A stretch of DNA of 64,000 bases from an uncultured Eubacteriales bacterium (lineage in GTDB: Bacteria > Bacillota > Clostridia > Lachnospirales > Lachnospiraceae): NCBI GenBank assembly GCA_900318405.1, contig ONKP01000023.1, positions 1 through 64,000 of the forward strand. The letters are read 5' to 3'. The notes below the pieces were generated by a model that ran no database searches, was not told the origin of the DNA, and was given only the letters and a program-made list of their open reading frames with translations. The stretch's first letter is position 1, and the number at the start of each line of letters is the position of its first letter. Below are positions 36,243-45,188 of this stretch, piece by piece. The position numbers and the translations under genes were made by a program.

Positions 36243-37436
36243 ATGGCAAAACAGAAATTTGACAGAACCAAACCGCACTGCAACATTGGTACCATTGGAC
36301 ATGTAGACCATGGCAAAACCACTCTTACCGCAGCTATCACCAAGGTACTGGCTACAAGAGAGCCGTCCGATGAGAACCAGATCGTAGACTTTGCCAATAT
36401 CGATAAAGCACCTGAAGAGAGAGAGCGTGGTATCACTATCAATACCGCTCACGTTGAGTATGAGACCAAGGCCCGTCACTATGCACACGTTGACTGCCCT
36501 GGACATGCTGACTATGTAAAGAACATGATCACCGGAGCCGCACAGATGGATGGCGCTATCCTTGTTGTAGCTGCTACCGATGGTGTTATGGCTCAGACCC
36601 GTGAGCACGTTCTCCTTGCACGTCAGGTCGGCGTTCCGGCTATGGTTGTGTTCCTGAACAAGTGCGATATGGTTGATGATGATGAGCTGATCGAGCTGGT
36701 TGAGATGGAAGTTACCGAGCTCCTTGACGAGTACGGATTCAGTGATACCCCGATCGTTCGTGGTTCTGCTCTGAAGGCTCTTGAGGATCCGAATGGTCCT
36801 TGGGGCGACAAGATCATGGAGCTGCTCGACGTCGTTGATGAGCATATCCCGACTCCTGTTCGTGATAACGATAAGCCGTTCCTGATGCCGGTTGAGGATG
36901 TATTCACCATCTCCGGTCGTGGAACCGTTGCTACCGGACGTGTAGAGCGTGGTACTCTGAAGCTGAACGAGCCGGTTGAGATCCTTGGTATCTCCGATGA
37001 CGTTAAGACCTCCGTTGCTACAGGTCTTGAGATGTTCCACAAGCTGCTTGACTTCGCTGAGGCTGGTGATAACATCGGTATCCTTCTTCGTGGTATCAAC
37101 AGAACTGATATCGAGAAGGGCCAGGTTGTTGCAAAACCCGGCACCGTTACCTGCCACACAAAGTTCACCGCGCAGGTTTACGTTCTGACCAAGGATGAGG
37201 GTGGTCGTCATACCCCTTTCTTCAATAACTATCGTCCGCAGTTCTATTTCAGAACTACTGATGTTACCGGCGTTATCTCTCTTCCGGAAGGCACTGAGAT
37301 GTGCATGCCTGGTGATAACGTTGAGATGACCATCGAGCTGATCCACCCGATCGCTATGGAGCAGGGTCTTACCTTCGCTATTCGTGAGGGCGGCCACACC
37401 GTAGGATCAGGCCGTGTTGCTACGATCATCGAGTAA
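36243..37436 (+). CDS. tuf: Elongation factor Tu
   Basis: 397 aa GTPase delivering aminoacyl-tRNA to the ribosome. G1 [15 protein letters not shown]3 [14 protein letters not shown]4 NKCD, then domains II and III with [20 protein letters not shown] and the C-terminal [17 protein letters not shown]. Codon use is strongly biased (many GTT, GGT, CGT), unlike neighbouring accessory genes, as expected for very high expression. It is last in the str cluster and has its own promoter. Two tandem terminator repeats follow. Confidence 0.98.
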   Translation: MAKQKFDRTKPHCNIGTIGHVDHGKTTLTAAITKVLATREPSDENQIVDFANIDKAPEERERGITINTAHVEYETKARHYAHVDCPGHADYVKNMITGAAQMDGAILVVAATDGVMAQTREHVLLARQVGVPAMVVFLNKCDMVDDDELIELVEMEVTELLDEYGFSDTPIVRGSALKALEDPNGPWGDKIMELLDVVDEHIPTPVRDNDKPFLMPVEDVFTISGRGTVATGRVERGTLKLNEPVEILGISDDVKTSVATGLEMFHKLLDFAEAGDNIGILLRGINRTDIEKGQVVAKPGTVTCHTKFTAQVYVLTKDEGGRHTPFFNNYRPQFYFRTTDVTGVISLPEGTEMCMPGDNVEMTIELIHPIAMEQGLTFAIREGGHTVGSGRVATIIE

Positions 37437-37464
37437 TATCCGCGTAAGCTACGAGAAGCACCGT

Positions 37465-37577
37465 AACGAAAGCAAGAGGCAGTCCCCCGCACTTGTGCGG
37501 GAGGGACTGCCTTTTAGCTTTCGTTACAGGGCGCGGCGACAGCCGCGACTGAGCGTGCGCAGCACGCGAGGTGCTTC
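37465..37577 (+). terminator. Terminator-bearing 113-bp repeat after tuf, copy 1
   Basis: AACGAAAGC and AGGCAGTCCC, then CCGCAC-TTGT-GTGCGG, AGGGACTGCCT, GCTTTCGTT: a nested stem of about 27 bp with TTTT at the base, followed by a GC-rich tail GGCGCGGCGACAGCCGCG. The whole 113-bp block recurs at 37590. Confidence 0.88.
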
Positions 37578-37589
37578 AAAGTAAACAGA

Positions 37590-37702
37590 AACGAAAGCAA
37601 GAGGCAGTCCCCCGCACTTGTGCGGGAGGGACTGCCTTTATGCTTTCGTTATAAGGCGCGGCGACAGCCGCGACTGAGCGTGCGCAGCACGCGAGGTGCT
37701 TC
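37590..37702 (+). terminator. Terminator-bearing 113-bp repeat after tuf, copy 2
   Basis: Almost identical to 37465-37577, 12 bases apart; differences are limited to a few bases around the U-run (CCTTTATGC against CCTTTTAGC). This is a direct duplication giving tandem terminators behind a very highly transcribed gene. Confidence 0.88.
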
Positions 37703-37869
37703 GCGGCAAAGCAGATATAAGAGAAAAATATTGCTGGTCTTAAGCCGGGTTTTGTTATAAATTGGTTTGAGCAAAGCTCACCGGTCATAACGGCTGGAAT
37801 ATTATGAACGTGTATGTTTGACTTCCGGAAACGACGGGGTGCTTAGGCGTAGAATATCGTTTACATGTA

Positions 37870-37906
37870 TGGAAGCTTGTCGAGAGACAGGCTTCCATTT
37901 TTTTTG
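37870..37906 (+). terminator. Orphan rho-independent terminator
   Basis: ATGGAAGC-TTGTC, loop GAGA, GACAG-GCTTCCAT, then TTTTTTT on the plus strand only. No plus-strand coding gene ends near it: tuf already has two terminators. It may end a small RNA made from 37745-37900 (possible TTGCTG...TATAAA upstream). Confidence 0.7.
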
Positions 37907-37917
37907 AAAAACTATAT

Positions 37918-37980
37918 GATCGCGGGAGCGCGCAGCACGTAGCAATCCGATTATCATACTTATGACACCTATATCACAAA
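37918..37980. repeat. Dispersed intergenic repeat, family B, copy 2
   Basis: GATCGCGGGAGCGCGCAGCA, then ATCCGATTATCATACTTATG and ACACCTATATCA. Immediately after the orphan terminator. Confidence 0.7.
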
Positions 37981-38014
37981 ATTAAAAGCTGTCAGCAGCA
38001 CATTTGCGATATTT

Positions 38015-38791
38015 TCAGACCAGATCCACATGCAGCTTGGCTTCATGCATGTAATCCACCCAGTCTTCGGAGAGATCCGTGTCAGAAATCACCATATCCA
38101 TATCTGTGAGTCTGGCAAAGAAACTGGAACGGATGATGCCGAATTTGCTGGAATCGCAGAGAAGGATCTTCTTCATGGAGGAAGCGATCGCTGTCTGCTT
38201 GGTGATGACCTCATACTGGTTGGAACAGGTGAGACCGGTCCTTTCCACACCGGAGGTGGAGACAAAAATTTTTGTCGCACGCAAGCGGCTCAGCAGTTCG
38301 ATATTCTCTTTCGATTCAAAAGACATGGAACCGGTGTGATAATAGCCGCCGGCCAGGATCAGACTGATATTGTTTCTGGCCCGTATATACGGAAGAATAT
38401 TGCTGTTGTAGCAGATGACCGTGTAAGGAAAATCTTCGGGAAGATTCTCTGCCAGGGCATTCACTGTTGTTCCGGTGTCCAGAATGAGAACGTCATTGGG
38501 GGTAATCAGCGAAGCTGCATAGGCTCCGATTCGCCGCTTGGCGTCAGCGTGGGAAATCTGAGCTTCCGAGAATTCATAGGCGGCCTGTGCGTGCACCGCA
38601 GGTGTTGATGCCACGGCTTTTGCCGGTGCTTCGTTCGGGCTGATCAGGTGGTTATCCTTGATGTACTGCAGATCACGCCGGATCGTCATCTCTGAAACCT
38701 GGAACTGTGAAGACAGATCCCGGATGTTACGGGAAGGATTGGCGAGCAGTTCTCTGGCCAGCAGCTGTATGCGGATATTGCGATTGGACAT
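38015..38791 (-). CDS. DeoR-family transcriptional regulator
   Basis: 258 aa. N-terminal DeoR helix-turn-helix (RDLSSQFQVSEMTIRRDLQY, about residues 23-42), then a DeoRC sugar-phosphate sensor domain with ILDTGTTVNALAENL, SLILAGGYYHTGSMSF and ILLCDSSKFG, where D/K residues bind the phosphorylated ligand. Such proteins usually repress sugar operons until a phosphosugar intermediate appears. It is divergent from the sugar/methylthioribose operon at 39686. A phosphorylated intermediate such as 5-methylthioribose or 5-deoxyribose 1-phosphate is therefore a plausible inducer (inference). GAGGAATACCT precedes the ATG. Confidence 0.92.
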   Translation of the reverse strand: MSNRNIRIQLLARELLANPSRNIRDLSSQFQVSEMTIRRDLQYIKDNHLISPNEAPAKAVASTPAVHAQAAYEFSEAQISHADAKRRIGAYAASLITPNDVLILDTGTTVNALAENLPEDFPYTVICYNSNILPYIRARNNISLILAGGYYHTGSMSFESKENIELLSRLRATKIFVSTSGVERTGLTCSNQYEVITKQTAIASSMKKILLCDSSKFGIIRSSFFARLTDMDMVISDTDLSEDWVDYMHEAKLHVDLV

Positions 38792-38864
38792 AGGTATTCC
38801 TCGATTTTTGTGCTTTGCGTATGGCTGCTCTTACTGCATCAGAGATGGTCTGTAAACGCCCATA

Positions 38865-38877
38865 TCACAAATGGTGA
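38865..38877. promoter_or_regulatory. Candidate operator, imperfect palindrome TCAC-N5-GTGA
   Basis: TCACAAATGGTGA lies 74 bases upstream of the deoR-type start. The half-site TCACAAA recurs at 39251 region, 39387 and 39429 in the same divergent region, so it is a candidate site for the adjacent regulator. Confidence 0.4.
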
Positions 38878-38982
38878 AACGGTAAATATATTCGTATTTC
38901 TGTGAACCTATCATACTGTTAACTTCTTTTTATGACAAGAAGTGAATTCATATTTCTGCAATTCCGGACACACCTGAGGAGA

Positions 38983-39053
38983 GTCCGAGCTGAGGGAGGA
39001 TCGCGAGAGCACGCAGCGCATAGCGATCCGGTTATCATACTTATGACACCCAC
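38983..39053. repeat. Dispersed intergenic repeat, family B, copy 3
   Basis: CCGAGCTGAGGGAGGATCGC then GAGAGC...GCGATCCGGTTATC; matches copy 1 (25-100) almost base for base over 70 bases. Confidence 0.75.
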
Positions 39054-39130
39054 ATCAAATAATAACATGATAACAGTTCCGGGAGTCATCGCTCATGCAG
39101 AATATGTGTAAAAGTGAGTGAATGACTTAT

Positions 39131-39167
39131 TGATCCGGTTATCATTCTTATATGACACCTACATCAT
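39131..39167. repeat. Dispersed intergenic repeat, family B, partial copy 4
   Basis: Only the second half is present: GATCCGGTTATCATTCTTAT then ATGACACCTACATCA. Confidence 0.6.
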
Positions 39168-39313
39168 AACACAAAAATAACAATAACGCGCATATAATAA
39201 CATAATCGTTCATTTTTATTATCTTAAACGGCGCAAAACGTTTCACCTAATGTGGATAATTCACAAAATATATCATATAAAGTTGAGCAAAAAGTGAAAA
39301 AACGCAAGTTAAG

Positions 39314-39342
39314 TTGACATCCAGGTATGTAAGCGTTATGAT
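39314..39342 (+). promoter_or_regulatory. Promoter of the ABC/DHAP-shunt operon
   Basis: TTGACA (39314-39319), 17-bp spacer, TATGAT (39337-39342). Transcription would start near 39350, leaving a leader of about 335 bases before the binding-protein gene. Two AAAATCACAAAA sites (39383 and 39425) lie 42 bases apart just downstream of the promoter, positioned like operators. Confidence 0.82.
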
Positions 39343-39382
39343 TTAGACACTAGATAACAGAAATGTTCATAATACTGTTGCG

Positions 39383-39436
39383 AAAATCACAAAATCTTTC
39401 AATTTGAAGCCGAATAGACAACCAAAAATCACAAAA
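39383..39436. promoter_or_regulatory. Pair of direct-repeat operator candidates
   Basis: AAAATCACAAAA at 39383-39394 and 39425-39436, 42 bases (about four helical turns) apart, downstream of the -10. Occupancy by the DeoR-type protein would block transcription; this is inferred from position only. Confidence 0.4.
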
Positions 39437-39685
39437 ACGGACTTCGAATGTGAGAGGGACAGGGCAGTCTGCATGAGAACGATAAGCGCATCAGGCGTCC
39501 TGCAGAATGATGACAAGTGGTAGCAACAAGATCACCGCATTGTTATTTGTACGTGAATTCCGTGACAGGAAGAGAAAAGCAGCAATCATGGCTGTGGTTC
39601 CCGTTTATGGATATTTCCAAAGAGGTGTTTTTCAGGACGACATGATGACAACTCTGAAAACAAAACATGGAAAAGGGAGGCAAAA

Positions 39686-40921
39686 ATGAAAACAAGAAAT
39701 GCAAAAAAAGTCGTTGCTGCGATTCTGACGGCTGTGCTGGCCATTGGCATTGCAGGGTGTGGCAGCAGTACCGCTTCTTCCACTTCCGCCGCTGCGGACA
39801 AGAGCAGTACATCGGAAATCGTGACAGCATCTTCCACGACGGCTTCGTCCGTTCAGACAGCTACGGACAGCCCGCTCAAGGGTAAGAAGGTTGCGTATGT
39901 CATGCTTCTTCCTTCCGCAACCATCTTCCAGATGTGGAAGGATTCCTGCCAGAACCTCTGCAACGCTATGGGTGTTGACTTCGATTTCTTCTTCTGCGAT
40001 GGAGATTTCAACAAGTGGCAGGATACGATCAGCACCTGTGCCGAGGCAGGATATGACGGCATACTTGTCAGCCACGGAAACCAGGATGGTTCTTATACAT
40101 TCCTGAAACAGATTCATGACAACTATCCGGATATGAAGATCGTTACCTTCGATACACAGTTCTATACCAACGGTGAGTATCAGAAGATTGACGGCGTCAC
40201 ACAGATGTTCCAGAAAGACAGTTCCCTTGTAACCGTTCTGCTGGACAAGATGATCGCTGACAAGAAGGCGCGCGGCGAAGACGGACCTGTCCGCCTGATC
40301 AAGGTCTGGAGAGGACCGAATTACAACAGCCCGTTTGACCGTCGTGAGGTTGGCTGGGAAGAGTATGAAAAAGAAGGAAAAATCGAGACGGTTGGCGAGG
40401 TTCAGCCTCTTGAGGATTCCGTAGATTCAGCTAACACCGTTACCGCAGCTTATCTGCAGACCATCAGCCGTGATGATGTAGATGGCATCATCTCCTTCTA
40501 CGATCTGTACGGGCAGGGCGTTTACAACGCAATCCTTGAGAATGATAACTTTAACGGAACCAATGGAGATCCGCTTCCGATGGCTTCTGTTGATATAGAT
40601 AACGTGGATGTAACGAACATGCAGACGCGTCCTGACATCTGGACTGCAGCAGGAACCACGGACTGGACGCTGAACGGCGAGATCGCGATGAGGATTCTCT
40701 TCCTTGAAATGGCTGATGATTATGAAGATATTTATGATCCGTCAACCGGAGACAAGGGCGTCGATGTTGTTGAGGTGCCTGGCAGCTGTATCGAGGCTTC
40801 AAAGCTGACAGCAGACTCTACTGTTGAGACACTGGGCGACATTGCCGGTGAAACCTACGGCAATCTTGACTATCTGTCAGAGGCAGACTGGATGCCGAGG
40901 ACCCTGCTTCACAGCAATTGA
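39686..40921 (+). CDS. Sugar ABC transporter substrate-binding lipoprotein
   Basis: 411 aa. Lipoprotein signal: KKVVAAILTAVLAIGIAGC with lipobox IAGC and lipidated C25, then a Ser/Ala/Thr linker (to about residue 65). The binding domain (about 68-400) is of the periplasmic-binding-protein type used for ribose/galactose-like sugars (KKVAYVMLLPSATIFQMWKD, GYDGILVSHGN, DGIISFYDLYG). With the mtnK/mtnA neighbours the ligand may be 5-methylthioribose, 5-deoxyribose or a nucleoside (inference). AAAGGGAGGCAAAA precedes the ATG. A hairpin after it (41008) fits the usual excess of binding protein over transporter. Confidence 0.9.
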   Translation: MKTRNAKKVVAAILTAVLAIGIAGCGSSTASSTSAAADKSSTSEIVTASSTTASSVQTATDSPLKGKKVAYVMLLPSATIFQMWKDSCQNLCNAMGVDFDFFFCDGDFNKWQDTISTCAEAGYDGILVSHGNQDGSYTFLKQIHDNYPDMKIVTFDTQFYTNGEYQKIDGVTQMFQKDSSLVTVLLDKMIADKKARGEDGPVRLIKVWRGPNYNSPFDRREVGWEEYEKEGKIETVGEVQPLEDSVDSANTVTAAYLQTISRDDVDGIISFYDLYGQGVYNAILENDNFNGTNGDPLPMASVDIDNVDVTNMQTRPDIWTAAGTTDWTLNGEIAMRILFLEMADDYEDIYDPSTGDKGVDVVEVPGSCIEASKLTADSTVETLGDIAGETYGNLDYLSEADWMPRTLLHSN

Positions 40922-41007
40922 GATCAGACATCATAGCAATACAGAGATGTGAAGAACGGTAACGGATGCCGGTGACATCCAGAATGAAAACGGTGATCTT
41001 GGCCAGG

Positions 41008-41040
41008 GGAGGACGTCAGGTATTTCCGGACGTCCTCCTT
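41008..41040 (+). terminator. Attenuating hairpin between binding-protein and ATPase genes
   Basis: GGAGGACGTC, 11-base loop, GACGTCCTCC, then TTAG: a perfect 10-bp stem with only a weak U-run. It probably reduces read-through or stabilises the upstream message. Confidence 0.7.
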
Positions 41041-41149
41041 AGTGTTGAAGCGGACGGTACGCCGCGTGCGATCTCAGATAGGTTTCCTAGATGAGTCTCT
41101 CAGATGGGGAAGGTACGCCGCCGCAATAACGAAAGAAAAGAGAGGATCT

Positions 41150-42685
41150 ATGGAAAATTATACACTGGAAACGAGACATGTATCCATTGAATTCCCGGGT
41201 GTAAAAGCTCTGGATGATGTGAACTTCTCTGTTTCAACGGGTGAGATCCGTGCTGTGGTGGGAGCCAATGGTGCCGGAAAGTCAACACTGATGAAGGTTC
41301 TGGCCGGTGCAAACCCCACATATACGGGCGATGTGCTCCTGAACGGCGAAAAAGTTGATCTCAGAGAGCCGGTGGATGCAAAGAAGCTGGGAATTCAGAT
41401 TGTATATCAGGAAGTTGATACAGCACTGATACCTACCCTTTCCGTCGCTGAGAATATCATGATCAACGAAATGGTCATGCAGGGCTCTTACATTATGAAA
41501 TGGAAATATGTGCGGGAGGAAGCAAAGAAGGCACTGGATCGTCTGAATATTCACAACATCAACGTGCGCACCCTTGTTCAGAATCTGACACTGGCTCAGA
41601 AGCAGATGGTTCTCATCGCCAGAGCCGTCCGGATGGACTGCCGGTTCCTGATCCTGGATGAGCCCACCGCCCCGCTCAGTACGTCCGAGACAGAGGAACT
41701 CTTCCGGATTGTGCGGAAACTGAGGGAAACGGAAAACATTGCCGTTATTTTTATTTCTCACCGTCTGAATGAGATTCTTGAAATCTGTGAGAATTATACC
41801 GTTATGAGAAACGGCAGGATCGTGGATAATTCCCCGGTAACGGAAAAGACGACAACACAAGAGATCGTGGAAAAAATGCTCGGCCGTTCGATCGCGGAGA
41901 ACTTCCCCAAGGAAGCGTGTCCGATCGGAGACGATATGCTGGTCGTAGATCACCTGTCCGGTGCGGACGGAAAAGTAAAGGATGTTTCGCTGCACGTGAG
42001 AAAGGGCGAGATCGTCGGTATCGCAGGCCTTGTGGGCGCAGGCAAGTCGGAACTCTGCAAGACGCTGTTCGGCGATTATAAGAAGACCGGCGGGACGGTC
42101 AAAATCAACGGCAGGGAGCTTAAGATCAGGACACCGTCCGACGCCGTCCGTCAGGGCATCGCCCTGGTTCCTGAGGAGAGAAGAAAGGAGGGCGTACTCG
42201 TTAATGAAACGGTATCCTTTAACCTCTCGGCAGCCAGTCTGGGCGATTACTGTAAAGCTTCCTTTATTAATCAGAAAAAGGTGAATGCAAATGCCACGAA
42301 GCTCGTCGATGAGCTGGGCATCAAGACCCCGTCGATCAACCAGTATGTCCGAAACCTCTCCGGAGGAAATCAGCAGAAGGTTGCCGTGGGCAAATGGCTG
42401 GCTGCTGATGAAGACGTGTATATTTTCGACGAACCGACAAAGGGCGTTGACGTAGGTGCCAAGAGAGATATCTTCCGGCTGATCAATGACATCGCGAAGC
42501 GAGGCAAAGCCGTTATCTATGCATCGTGTGAAAACTCAGAGCTTCTGTCACTGACAGACAGAATCTACGTCATGTACAGCGGAAGAATCGTGGCGGAACT
42601 GGAGACCTCGGAGGCCAGCGACCCGAGAATCACGAACTTCTCAGTCGGCGGCACGGAAGATAAAAAACAGGCGGCGAACACCTGA
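41150..42685 (+). CDS. Sugar ABC transporter ATP-binding protein (RbsA/MglA type, two ATPase domains)
   Basis: 511 aa from ATG at 41150 (AGAGGATCT upstream; an upstream in-frame start at 41042 lies in the intergenic hairpin area). Domain 1 has Walker A VVGANGAGKSTLMKVLAG and Walker B RFLILDEPTAPLS. Domain 2 has the degenerate GLVGAGKSELCKTLFG, signature LSGGNQQKVAVGKWL and DEPTKGVDVGAKRDIF. This doubled arrangement is the family hallmark of carbohydrate-uptake CUT2 importers. Operon with the permease 26 bases downstream. Confidence 0.95.
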   Translation: MENYTLETRHVSIEFPGVKALDDVNFSVSTGEIRAVVGANGAGKSTLMKVLAGANPTYTGDVLLNGEKVDLREPVDAKKLGIQIVYQEVDTALIPTLSVAENIMINEMVMQGSYIMKWKYVREEAKKALDRLNIHNINVRTLVQNLTLAQKQMVLIARAVRMDCRFLILDEPTAPLSTSETEELFRIVRKLRETENIAVIFISHRLNEILEICENYTVMRNGRIVDNSPVTEKTTTQEIVEKMLGRSIAENFPKEACPIGDDMLVVDHLSGADGKVKDVSLHVRKGEIVGIAGLVGAGKSELCKTLFGDYKKTGGTVKINGRELKIRTPSDAVRQGIALVPEERRKEGVLVNETVSFNLSAASLGDYCKASFINQKKVNANATKLVDELGIKTPSINQYVRNLSGGNQQKVAVGKWLAADEDVYIFDEPTKGVDVGAKRDIFRLINDIAKRGKAVIYASCENSELLSLTDRIYVMYSGRIVAELETSEASDPRITNFSVGGTEDKKQAANT

Positions 42686-42711
42686 TCTCATGAATACTGG
42701 AGGATAATACA

Positions 42712-43701
42712 TTGGAAAGTAAAGCTATGAATAAAAAGAGCGTGGGAAAATTTCTGGTAGACTGGGCAGCTGTGATCGCACTTATCGCCTGCCTTATCAT
42801 GTTTTCGGTCCTGTGCAGAAAGAACTTCGCATCATCGAGCAATATGGTCAATATCATGCGTGCCATGGCGATCAATACGGTATTCGGTATTGCCGCAACC
42901 GTGACAATGGCACCGGATGGATTTGATATGTCGGCGGCTACGCTGGCCAGCTGCTCCGCCTATGCTTTTGTTTCAGGATACCTCTGGTTCGGTTTCAGCG
43001 TTCCGGGTTCTATTCTCTTCTGTATCGTCGTAACGCTGGTGATGTATCAGCTGACCATGTTCCTCATTCTCGTCTGCAAGATTCCGGATATGCTGGCGAC
43101 CTGCGCACTGATGTTCGTACATCAGGGCCTCGGTCAGTGGTATATCGGCGGCGGCGCTGTTTCCACAGGTATGAAGACTTCCTGGGGCGCAGATCCGGCA
43201 AGGATTCAGCTCTCTGACGGATTCAATGCCATCGGCCGTGCGCCGTGGATCATTATCATTATGTTCGCCTGCGTAGCCGTTGCGCATATTTTCCTTACTT
43301 ATACCAAACACGGACGTTTCCTTTACGCGATGGGAGGCAATAAGGAAGCTGCCAGACTTTCCGGTATCAACGTTAAAAAGTACCGCTATCTGGCCGGCAT
43401 GATCACAGCTGTATTCATCGCCATCGCCGGCATTCTGGTTTCCTCACGCGGAAGCTCTGCACAGGTTATGTGCTGCGATGACTATCTGATGCCTTCACTG
43501 GCGGCTGTATTTGTAGGCCGTACCGTCGGCGGCGCAGAAAAGCCGAATGCTGTCGGCACCCTGATCGGTGCAGCTCTTGTATCCACGCTTGAGAACGGAC
43601 TTACCATTCTGGCTGTTCCGTATTATGTACTGCCGGCAGTCAAAGGTGCCGTACTTGCCCTGGCTCTGATCGCTGCCTATGCTACCAAGAAGGAAAATTA
43701 A
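42712..43701 (+). CDS. Sugar ABC transporter permease (CUT2 type)
   Basis: 329 aa with about 8-10 membrane segments. The TTG at 42712 is favoured because GGAGG (42699-42703) sits eight bases before it; the in-frame ATG at 42727 would be too far. Segments include LVDWAAVIALIACLIMFSVL, the family motif GIAATVTMAPDGFDMSAATL, and GGNKEAARLSGINVKKYRYL (coupling-loop region, about residues 204-223). Only one permease gene is present, so it presumably forms a homodimer with the double ATPase. Confidence 0.93.
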   Translation: MESKAMNKKSVGKFLVDWAAVIALIACLIMFSVLCRKNFASSSNMVNIMRAMAINTVFGIAATVTMAPDGFDMSAATLASCSAYAFVSGYLWFGFSVPGSILFCIVVTLVMYQLTMFLILVCKIPDMLATCALMFVHQGLGQWYIGGGAVSTGMKTSWGADPARIQLSDGFNAIGRAPWIIIIMFACVAVAHIFLTYTKHGRFLYAMGGNKEAARLSGINVKKYRYLAGMITAVFIAIAGILVSSRGSSAQVMCCDDYLMPSLAAVFVGRTVGGAEKPNAVGTLIGAALVSTLENGLTILAVPYYVLPAVKGAVLALALIAAYATKKEN

Positions 43702-43794
43702 AGACTTCTTCAGAGAAAATAAAGACTTATCACAATAAGATATAAGATATCATAAGCTGTATGCGTTTATTTTTCATATCATGGGAGGCCTGAC

Positions 43795-45054
43795 ATGACT
43801 GATTTTTCAAAGTATTTCCTCATGATCAATGAGGACGATCCGGTGACGACTGAAAAGACGGTCATCGAGTACACGCTCTTGAAGACAAAGGGCACAGAGA
43901 AGGGACAAATTGACTGGGATGAATCGACGATGAAGGCTGCGATCCCCTCTGAGCATGGCAATCTGAACCATGTATGCCGTGTCACCGACGGCAAGGGCAA
44001 CAGCATCTACATCAAACAGGCGGGCGATACGCTGCGGATTTCGGAGGATATGACCGCTACGCTGGACCGTAACCGCCAGGAATCGGAGATCCTTCAGCTT
44101 GAGGAGAAAATGGCTCCCGGCATGGTTCCGCACGTGTATTTCTTTGACACGACCATGAGTGCCTGTGGCATGGAGGACTGCAGTGATTATGAGGTCATGC
44201 GGGATGCAATGCTGAAACACGAGACATTCCCGCGCTTTGCGGATGATATCTCTACCTTTATGGTGAGAACGCTCCTGCTGTCCAGTGATGTGGTGATGGA
44301 TCACAGAAAGAAAAAAGAGCTGACGCGTCGCTTTATCACGCCGGATCTGGATGACATCACGGAAAAACTGGTACTCATGGAGCCGTATCTGGGCGCAGAG
44401 AGGAACAATGTATTTGAACCGAACCGTGAATTTGTAGAAAAAGAACTGTATCAGCATGATGCACTTCATCTGGCGGTGTCCAAACTTAAATTCAATTTCA
44501 TGACGAATGCGCAGGCATTGCTTCACGGAGACCTGCACACGGGTTCCGTGTTCATCCGGAAAGACAGTACGAAGATCTTCGACTGCGAATTCGGTACCTT
44601 TGCACCGATGGGCTATGACATCGGCAACGTGGTCGCCAACCTTATTTTTGCCATGGACAATGGTATCGCAGGGGGCGATCAGGCATTTGCCGACTGGACA
44701 GTGCAGGCGGCGGCTGACACGATCGATCTGTTTATCAGGAAGTACAACAGCCTCTATGACGAAGCAGTTACAGAGCCGATGGCCAAAGTACCGGGATTCA
44801 AAGAATACTACCTGGAGAGCATCCTGAAGGACACGGCGGGTTATGCCGGAACCGAGCTGCACAGAAGAACCGTCGGCATGGCGAATGTCGTAGATGTGAC
44901 GAGCATTAAAGACACAAGGAAACGCCTGCTGGCAGAGCGTACCAATATCATTGCCGGAAAGGATTTCATCCTGCATCAGGAGAAATTCATGAGCGGTAGG
45001 GATTATGCAGAGGCGATCCGCAGGGCTGTCGCGGAAGCGGAGAAGACACTCTGA
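43795..45054 (+). CDS. mtnK: S-methyl-5-thioribose kinase (or 5-deoxyribose kinase)
   Basis: 419 aa, protein-kinase-like fold of the methylthioribose kinase family. Catalytic motif LLHGDLHTGSVFIRKDSTKI (about residues 242-261), followed by FDCEFGTFAPMGYDIGNV with the metal-binding DxE; N-terminal LNHVCRVTDGKGNSIYIKQA. It phosphorylates C1 of 5-methylthioribose; relatives in DHAP-shunt operons also accept 5-deoxyribose. GGGAGGCCTGAC precedes the ATG. It lies between the importer and mtnA, in the order expected for uptake, kinase, isomerase and aldolase. No 5'-methylthioadenosine nucleosidase is present here. Confidence 0.92.
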   Translation: MTDFSKYFLMINEDDPVTTEKTVIEYTLLKTKGTEKGQIDWDESTMKAAIPSEHGNLNHVCRVTDGKGNSIYIKQAGDTLRISEDMTATLDRNRQESEILQLEEKMAPGMVPHVYFFDTTMSACGMEDCSDYEVMRDAMLKHETFPRFADDISTFMVRTLLLSSDVVMDHRKKKELTRRFITPDLDDITEKLVLMEPYLGAERNNVFEPNREFVEKELYQHDALHLAVSKLKFNFMTNAQALLHGDLHTGSVFIRKDSTKIFDCEFGTFAPMGYDIGNVVANLIFAMDNGIAGGDQAFADWTVQAAADTIDLFIRKYNSLYDEAVTEPMAKVPGFKEYYLESILKDTAGYAGTELHRRTVGMANVVDVTSIKDTRKRLLAERTNIIAGKDFILHQEKFMSGRDYAEAIRRAVAEAEKTL

Positions 45055-45058
45055 CATG

Positions 45059-45126
45059 CTGTGAAAAGGCAGCAGAGAAAGGTTCTGCCAGGCTGTGAAA
45101 AAGCAGCAGAGAACTGTTCTGACAGG
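45059..45126. repeat. 34-bp tandem repeat, two copies, between mtnK and mtnA
   Basis: CTGTGAAAAGGCAGCAGAGA then AAGGTTCTGCCAGG (45059-45092), repeated with four changes at 45093-45126. Confidence 0.85.
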
Positions 45127-45188
45127 CTTTCGGACAGACGGGGATAACCGCTCTGGCATGCTTTTAAAAATGAAAATGGGAGATTACT

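Noticed and set aside
34268..37397. Minus-strand open frames opposite fusA and tuf (411 and 495 codons)
   Set aside because: They are antisense to highly conserved elongation factors whose codon bias creates stop-free complements.
32870..37436. tRNA or rRNA genes near the str operon
   Set aside because: No cloverleaf-like T-loop (GGTTCGAATCC-type) or rRNA signature was seen in the spacers.
39507..39689. 60-codon open frame ending at the binding-protein start
   Set aside because: No ribosome binding site and no recognisable leader-peptide feature; it lies in the operon leader.
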